This document shows, in pieces, positions 60,024 to 64,000 of a stretch of 64,000 nucleotides of DNA (its first letter is position 1; the number at the start of each line of letters is the position of its first letter). A model generated the notes under the pieces. That model had not been told where the DNA came from. It saw only the letters and a program-made list of their open reading frames with translations, and ran no database searches. The translations under genes and the position numbers were made by a program. The DNA lies in assembly GCA_033856515.1 (NCBI GenBank), contig JAWVEY010000041.1:1-64000 (forward strand), written 5' to 3'. This DNA is from JALZKA01 sp033856515. GTDB lineage: Bacteria; Actinomycetota; Thermoleophilia; Solirubrobacterales; 70-9.

Positions 60024-61121
60024 TCAGCGGGCGTCCTCGACCACGATTCCGAGGCGAAGCTCCGCGGACCCGTTCCAGTCCTTCGCGGTCCAGACTAGAC
60101 CGGCCTGGACCAGGGCCAACGCCGTCAGCATGATCCACGCGGGTTCGTACCCGGCCACGCCAGCGGCGGCCGCAAGGAGCATCGGTCCCTGGACGAGTGC
60201 GAACCGCGCAACCATCATCATCGGATCAGGCGCTGTGGAGCCGGGGCCGGTCCCCGCCGGGCGCAGGAGCACCGCCCACTCGCCCGGCGTGCGGCCGCGC
60301 CAGAGGAGCGGGATGGCGAGAAAGGTCGCGGTGCCAGGCACCAGCACGAGGGCGAAGGCCCGAAGCGCCTGGGAGCGAATGCTGTCGGAGAGGAATAGCT
60401 GCCCGCGAGTCGCATCGAGGAGGAGCCCGAATGCCGCGAGCAAGGCAAAGCCTGCGGCGGTGATCAACGCGACGTTGCACATCGCGGCGAGGTATCGCCG
60501 CCGGGGGGAGACCCGGCGCAGCTCCGCCTGGGTTGTCGGCGTCGACTGTCCGGGCACGAAGCGCAGCACGGGAGCTAGGACAGCGCCGATCGCGGCTCCA
60601 ATCGTGTTCGTGATCAGGTCCGAGGTCGAGAAGAACCGATATGCGCATGGGTAGAGGCCCCAGTCGCCGGTGAGCTGAGTCAGCTCGATGAGGAACGAGA
60701 CGCCGGCGCCGATCGCGACCGTGGTGAGAAAGCCCCTCCCGAGCAGGTGACGCACGAACATTCCGAGCGGGATGAATAGGAGGACATTCAGCGGCAGGTC
60801 CTGAACGTTTGCGTTACGAAGCACGGCACCAAGGCCACCGATCGCGTACTCGGAACGGGCCTGGCTCAGGACGTGGAAAGGGTCGAGCTTCGCATTCACG
60901 CCGAACAGCTGGCAGAAGTCCGGCGAGACGGGCCGGAGGGGCAGAACGACGGCGAACGCGAGCCCCACCAGGTAAAGGCCGAAGAGCCCGGCGAGGAAGA
61001 GTTGGCCGGTACCGAGGGAGCCATGGCGGCGGTACTGGAGCGCGACGTAAGGCAGGGCGGCTCCGGCGGCGATCAGCGGGAAGATCGCGATCGCCGCATA
61101 GATCGGGGCGAGCCGGCTCAA
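60024..61121 (-). CDS. VanZ family membrane protein fused to an RDD-like domain
   Basis: This 365-residue protein has a VanZ-like part (about 45-195: LPLNVLLFIPLGMFVRHLLG, VSFLIELTQLTGDWG, RFFSTSDLITNTIGAAIGAV). An RDD-like membrane domain follows (about 205-350: RRRYLAAMCNVALITAAGFA, IPLLWRGRTPGEWAV). VanZ proteins modify sensitivity to glycopeptides in some hosts, but here this is only a fold assignment. A palindrome (60330-60342) lies in the coding region. The start is TTG 61121, overlapping the preceding stop. Confidence 0.78.
   Translation of the reverse strand: MSRLAPIYAAIAIFPLIAAGAALPYVALQYRRHGSLGTGQLFLAGLFGLYLVGLAFAVVLPLRPVSPDFCQLFGVNAKLDPFHVLSQARSEYAIGGLGAVLRNANVQDLPLNVLLFIPLGMFVRHLLGRGFLTTVAIGAGVSFLIELTQLTGDWGLYPCAYRFFSTSDLITNTIGAAIGAVLAPVLRFVPGQSTPTTQAELRRVSPRRRYLAAMCNVALITAAGFALLAAFGLLLDATRGQLFLSDSIRSQALRAFALVLVPGTATFLAIPLLWRGRTPGEWAVLLRPAGTGPGSTAPDPMMMVARFALVQGPMLLAAAAGVAGYEPAWIMLTALALVQAGLVWTAKDWNGSAELRLGIVVEDAR
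60330..60342. repeat. REP-like palindrome GGTGCCAGGCACC inside the VanZ-RDD gene
   Basis: A perfect 6+1+6 palindrome with the same geometry as those at 18040, 20110 and 25711 but a different sequence. No conserved tail is seen on either side, so it may be chance. Confidence 0.4.
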
Positions 61122-62035
61122 GCCACGCCGGCGGCCTCGAGCGCTGCGCCGTAGAGGATGTCGTGCTCGGACACCTCGATCTCAGACAGGCCGAAACACC
61201 GCATCACTTGGATCAAGATCACGACGCCCGCCACGATCGTGGGTGCCCGGCCCGGGTGAAGGCCGGTCACATCAAGGCGCTCCTCGAGCGTTTTCGCGGC
61301 GAGCTGAGAGTACATCCGCTGGATCGCCGACAGCGAGAGCCGCGAGCCATGGACCGCATCGGCGTCATAGGGGTCCAGGGCCTGGTCGATCGCAGCCAGG
61401 GACGTCGGCGTTCCGGCGACGCCAATTCCCGCTCTGGCGTGGGCGAAGTCGGACCCCATCAGCACCCCGTCGATCAGCGAGCGCACGTCGTTGGCGAGCG
61501 ACTCGAGCTCCCCCTGCTCCGCCGGGTCGTGGGCGATGTGGCGCTCGGTGTGGCGAACGGTGCCGGCGTCGAGCGAGGCGTGAAACGAGACCTCAGAGCC
61601 GGAGCCGATGACGAGCTCGGTCGAGCCCCCGCCGATGTCGACGACCAGGACGTCTTCATCTGGAGGCCGGTCCTGGATCACACCCAGATAGGTCAGCCGC
61701 GCCTCGTCGTCACCTGAGAGGACGCGGGCATCGAGCGCGAATCGCTCGCGAAGCTCGCCGCAGAACGCCCCGCGGTTCTCTGCGTCGCGGACTGCCGAGG
61801 TCGCGATGGCGACGGTGACCTCGGGCTGGTGCGGCTTCATCAGCACCAGGTACTCGCCGACGGTGTCGCACACGTCTTCGATCGCCTCGTTCGAGAGCTG
61901 CCGCGACGTGTCGACGCCGCGCCCGAGGCGGGTCACGGTCGAGCGCCGCTCGAGCTCAGACACCTCGGTGCCCTCGATCTCGGCGACCAGGAGCCGGGTC
62001 GAGTTCGTTCCCATGTCGATGACGGCGACGCGCAC
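61118..62035 (-). CDS. Ppx/GppA family exopolyphosphatase / pppGpp phosphatase
   Basis: This 305-residue ASKHA-fold phosphatase has the phosphate-1 motif AVIDMGTNSTRLLV, the phosphate-2 motif VLVVDIGGGSTELV and ATSAVRDAENRGAF. It has only the N-terminal catalytic unit, as is usual for short actinobacterial Ppx1/Ppx2 proteins. It should degrade polyphosphate or pppGpp. GTG 62035 follows a TAGGCT -10 by 7 bases. It is divergent from the SixA gene. Confidence 0.9.
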   Translation of the reverse strand: MRVAVIDMGTNSTRLLVAEIEGTEVSELERRSTVTRLGRGVDTSRQLSNEAIEDVCDTVGEYLVLMKPHQPEVTVAIATSAVRDAENRGAFCGELRERFALDARVLSGDDEARLTYLGVIQDRPPDEDVLVVDIGGGSTELVIGSGSEVSFHASLDAGTVRHTERHIAHDPAEQGELESLANDVRSLIDGVLMGSDFAHARAGIGVAGTPTSLAAIDQALDPYDADAVHGSRLSLSAIQRMYSQLAAKTLEERLDVTGLHPGRAPTIVAGVVILIQVMRCFGLSEIEVSEHDILYGAALEAAGVA

Positions 62036-62042
62036 CGCGCGG

Positions 62043-62048
62043 AGCCTA
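62043..62048 (-). promoter_or_regulatory. -10 box TAGGCT of the Ppx/GppA gene
   Basis: Minus-strand TAGGCT ends 7 bases before GTG 62035, giving a leaderless start. Confidence 0.5.
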
Positions 62049-62066
62049 GAGGCTGGTCCGATCGGG

Positions 62067-62072
62067 TAGAAA
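62067..62072 (+). promoter_or_regulatory. -10 box TAGAAA of the sixA-like gene
   Basis: TAGAAA ends 7 bases before GTG 62080. Together with 62043-62048 it makes a compact divergent promoter. Confidence 0.45.
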
Positions 62073-62079
62073 CCCTTGT

Positions 62080-62508
62080 GTGATCTGGTTCCTTCGCCAC
62101 GGCGATGCTGAGGACGGCGACGATGACTTCGCGCGCGAGCTCACCCAGAAGGGCGAGCGCCAGTCCCGCGCGGCAGGCGAGGCGCTCGCGGCGCTCGGCG
62201 TCGAGCTCGAAGCCTGTCTTACGAGCCCTCTGGTACGGGCGGTGCAGACCGCGGAGCTGGCGTGCGAGGCGCTCGGGCTCGAGCCCGAGAAGGCGACCGA
62301 GCTCTCCGGCGGCAACTTCGATCCGCACTCGGTCACCGCGGGGCGCGTCAACGTCCTCCTGGTCGGCCACGAGCCGGACTTCTCACGAGCTGTCGGCGAC
62401 CTCACCGGGGCACGAATCGAGATGAAGAAGGGCGGCATCGCGGCGGTCGACGGGGCGACGCTCGTGGCGCTCCTGCGGCCGGCTCAGATCAAGCGAATCG
62501 CCGAATAG
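62080..62508 (+). CDS. SixA-type phosphohistidine phosphatase (histidine phosphatase superfamily)
   Basis: This 142-residue protein has the catalytic RHG motif at residues 6-8 (WFLRHGDAE), LTQKGERQS, CLTSPLVRAVQTAE and LVGHEPDFSRAV with the second active His, the SixA pattern. SixA removes phosphate from phosphohistidine phosphotransfer proteins; in actinobacteria the substrate is unknown. Gene pairing with ppx/gppA suggests phosphate metabolism. The stop is separated by only six bases from the opposing gene. Confidence 0.88.
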   Translation: MIWFLRHGDAEDGDDDFARELTQKGERQSRAAGEALAALGVELEACLTSPLVRAVQTAELACEALGLEPEKATELSGGNFDPHSVTAGRVNVLLVGHEPDFSRAVGDLTGARIEMKKGGIAAVDGATLVALLRPAQIKRIAE

Positions 62509-62514
62509 GCGCAA

Positions 62515-63060
62515 TTAGGGCTCGATCAGGGCTTCGAATCGTGTGAGACGCGAATCCTCGGGACCGAACGCCTTCGTGAGCCAGCCTCGGATCTCGTCGA
62601 GGTCGAGGTCAGTCTCCGCCACCAGTACCTGCTCGATGTCGAGCCAGTCTTTCGGGCGGTCGAAGAGCACCTTGCAGACGACGAGGTGCTCCGGTGAGAG
62701 GATCGGGATCCGCGCGTCAGCGAAGGGAACTTTGCGGACATCTCGCTTCATCGCGGCGTGAATCGGGTCGTTGGCGAAGAAGAGGTCGACCGGATTCGGG
62801 CCCCAGCGCCAGCGACTCTGACCGTCCCGGACAAGTCGCTTCGCGTCCTCGGGTCGCGCCACGCCGAGCGGGCCTAGGGCCGCGAAGACGGCCTCGTGCT
62901 CGTTGGGGGGGATGAACACGTTGATGTCCACATCCACCGTTGCTCTGGGCTCGGCGTAGTAAGCGAGTGCCAGGGCGCCACCAAAGGCGTGATCGATCTT
63001 CGCCTTTGTTAGAGCTCGATCGAGCGCGACGACCTTGTCCTGAAGCGATGGCTCACTCAT
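62515..63060 (-). CDS. AbiEii/nucleotidyltransferase-fold toxin-like protein
   Basis: This 181-residue protein has a minimal nucleotidyltransferase pattern: HAFGGALALAYYAEPRATVDVDINVFI, where GG and DxD (ATVDVDI) are the metal-binding residues. DLFFANDPIHAAM and SPEHLVVCKVLFDRPKDWLD follow as in AbiEii/DUF6036 proteins. These include type IV toxins that transfer nucleotides to tRNA. It is preceded by and overlaps a small co-transcribed gene (ATGA), which could encode its antitoxin. Confidence 0.82.
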   Translation of the reverse strand: MSEPSLQDKVVALDRALTKAKIDHAFGGALALAYYAEPRATVDVDINVFIPPNEHEAVFAALGPLGVARPEDAKRLVRDGQSRWRWGPNPVDLFFANDPIHAAMKRDVRKVPFADARIPILSPEHLVVCKVLFDRPKDWLDIEQVLVAETDLDLDEIRGWLTKAFGPEDSRLTRFEALIEP

Positions 63061-63548
63061 GACGCGGTCGTTCGAATCGGTGGGAACTCCAATAGGTCGG
63101 ACCGCTTGGGGCTGGGCAAGGCATCGGCCAAGTTGAGGAGTTGGCGCAGCGCCTCGCCCCGTTCAGTGAGCGAGCGGCCAAGCCAGGCGGCGGCAGCCCG
63201 CTCGGAATCCGTGACGGGCCTTCCCTGGGTCTCGTCTCCCTCGCCCAGCCGGTCCCGAAGCAGCCTCTCGATCGCGGGGCTGAGCGTTTCGCCCTGCTCC
63301 AAGGCCCCAATTAGGCGCACGGCTGCGTCGTCCGCCGGCGGCCGTTGCATCGAGGCGCCTGAGCGCCTAGCTGCCGCAATCAATTCATCCCGCGTGATCA
63401 CGCCATGTGATCGGGCGAGGGCCTGGTCAAGGACCCCTGGAGTGACCTGCGTGAAGGTCGCGAGCGTCCGGCTCCGCGGACCCTTCCGAGTCCAAACCGA
63501 TTCGCGCAACTCAAAGCGCTCGTCGGCTCGTGGGATCGCATATGCCAT
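63057..63548 (-). CDS. Possible antitoxin partner of the AbiEii-like gene
   Basis: This 163-residue protein is not recognised by family. The sequence ATFTQVTPGVLDQALARSHG, VITRDELIAAARRSG suggests a small helix-turn-helix-like domain, and the C-terminal half is helical (RAAAAWLGRSLTERGEALRQ). The stop overlaps the AbiEii-like start by four bases. Its promoter box TAGGAT lies inside an inverted repeat that also spans the start codon, as expected of an autoregulating antitoxin. Confidence 0.62.
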   Translation of the reverse strand: MAYAIPRADERFELRESVWTRKGPRSRTLATFTQVTPGVLDQALARSHGVITRDELIAAARRSGASMQRPPADDAAVRLIGALEQGETLSPAIERLLRDRLGEGDETQGRPVTDSERAAAAWLGRSLTERGEALRQLLNLADALPSPKRSDLLEFPPIRTTAS

Positions 63549-63569
63549 AGTGGTAATCCTACCAACTAT
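63547..63569 (-). promoter_or_regulatory. Inverted repeat over the start and -10 box of the antitoxin-like gene
   Basis: ATAGTGGTA (63547-63555) and TACCAACTAT (63560-63569) form an imperfect inverted repeat with one extra base in an arm. The minus-strand -10 TAGGAT (63556-63561) lies at its centre, 7 bases before ATG 63548. Confidence 0.55.
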
Positions 63570-63627
63570 GTAGGGTCGTACATGCCCAAACGGGCAGGGT
63601 CGGGCTTGCTACCTTCTGAATTACCGC

Positions 63628-63701
63628 CGCGGGGTGGAGCAGTCAGGTAGCTCGCCGGGCTCATAACCCGGAGGTCGCAGGTTCAAATCCTGCCCCCGCT
63701 A
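63628..63701 (+). tRNA. Initiator tRNA-Met (anticodon CAT)
   Basis: Acceptor CGCGGGG/CCCCGCT has the 1-72 mismatch (C-T) of initiators. The anticodon stem CCGGG/CCCGG has three G-C pairs next to the loop CTCATAA. T arm GCAGG-TTCAAAT-CCTGC, discriminator A, no CCA. Its 5-prime flank holds only a short promoter region. Confidence 0.96.
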
Positions 63702-63752
63702 TAGCCGTCGCCACCACGTGCGAGCCGCCTGCCTGGAGACTCTTTCGATTTG

Positions 63753-64000
63753 CTAGGGGGTTCCGGTACGCGTCTCGCAGGCCGGGCCCTTATCGGTGCC
63801 CGAGCCACCGTCGCAGGTGTCGGTGTTGGTCCCGCCGTTGAGGATGTCGTCGTCGGAGCCGCCAAAGAGTGCGTCGTTGCCGCTCTCGCCGAACACCGAG
63901 TCGTCGCCCGAGCCGCCCGAGCCCTGGTCGTTGCCGTCGCCGGTGAAGATCGTGTCGTCGCCTGAGTTGCCGCAGAGGCGATCGTCCCCGCCCACCCCGC
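63753..64000 (-). CDS. RTX-type calcium-binding repeat protein (C-terminal part, runs off the window)
   Basis: The C-terminal residues of a larger exported protein. Tandem nonapeptide-like units GGxGxD are visible: GGDDRLCGNSGDDTIF, TGDGNDQGSGGSGDDSVFG, ESGNDALFGGSDDDILNGG, and the end TNTDTCDGGSGTDKG. Such repeats wind into calcium-filled beta-rolls and are common in secreted enzymes and adhesins. The stop is at 63753; the start and any catalytic domain lie beyond 64000. The two cysteines in and after the repeats are unusual for RTX tracts of Gram-negatives. Confidence 0.85.
   Translation of the reverse strand, partial: GVGGDDRLCGNSGDDTIFTGDGNDQGSGGSGDDSVFGESGNDALFGGSDDDILNGGTNTDTCDGGSGTDKGPACETRTGTP

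Overview
The window is high-GC, densely packed bacterial DNA, most likely from an actinobacterium of the Thermoleophilia/Solirubrobacterales type. This is inferred from the gene order glmU-prs-rplY(ctc)-pth-mfd-PpiC-mazG-eno-ftsB, from many start codons lying 6-9 bases after a TAnnnT -10 box (leaderless transcripts), from cysteine-rich Tat-exported proteins, and from a csrA gene with no flagellar genes nearby. I see no insertion sequence, prophage or CRISPR array. Three tRNA genes are present: Gln(TTG), Leu(TAA) and initiator Met.

Region by region. 1-20.1 kb is a housekeeping backbone: peptidoglycan precursor synthesis (glmU), PRPP synthesis (prs), translation (rplY, pth), transcription-coupled repair (mfd), an exported foldase, mazG, enolase and ftsB. 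Two blocks of surface-protein genes interrupt it: three paralogous cysteine-rich Tat proteins (2.7-8.3 kb) with a GDPD-like enzyme and a MauE-thioredoxin fusion among them, and a beta-helix gene followed by its decayed copy (10.4-12.8 kb). 20.2-31.0 kb is a tightly overlapping operon with two large membrane proteins, three sulfotransferases, a MurG-like glycosyltransferase and a flippase; it probably makes and exports a sulfated cell-surface glycan. 31.0-37.2 kb holds csrA with a structured leader, small envelope proteins, a nuclease, a second beta-helix protein, an MBL hydrolase and a class I aldolase. 37.2-43.6 kb holds a YbdK-type ligase, a zinc-ribbon pseudo-rhomboid, an O-methyltransferase, an acetyltransferase, a UPF0173 hydrolase and a NarL-type two-component pair. 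43.5-54.1 kb contains two sigma factors that each carry an HX3CX2C zinc motif and a membrane/extracytoplasmic tail on the same chain, plus an aldehyde dehydrogenase, secreted proteins, an adenylate cyclase and a ThDP enzyme. 54.1-64 kb has a MarR-controlled ABC exporter, a multicopper oxidase/cupredoxin pair, VanZ-RDD and Ppx/GppA genes, SixA, an AbiEii-like pair and the end of an RTX-repeat gene.

Three themes stand out. First, short palindromes of REP type (a 6+1+6 core such as GGGGTC-N-GACCCC, in three copies with a tail at a fixed 4-nt distance) sit at gene boundaries and are translated as the peptide GSDP in at least four proteins. Second, -10 boxes often overlap the preceding gene's TAG stop codon. 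Third, csrA has a compact three-way-junction leader with two ACGGA motifs, one in a hairpin loop and one on the Shine-Dalgarno, which suggests autoregulation.
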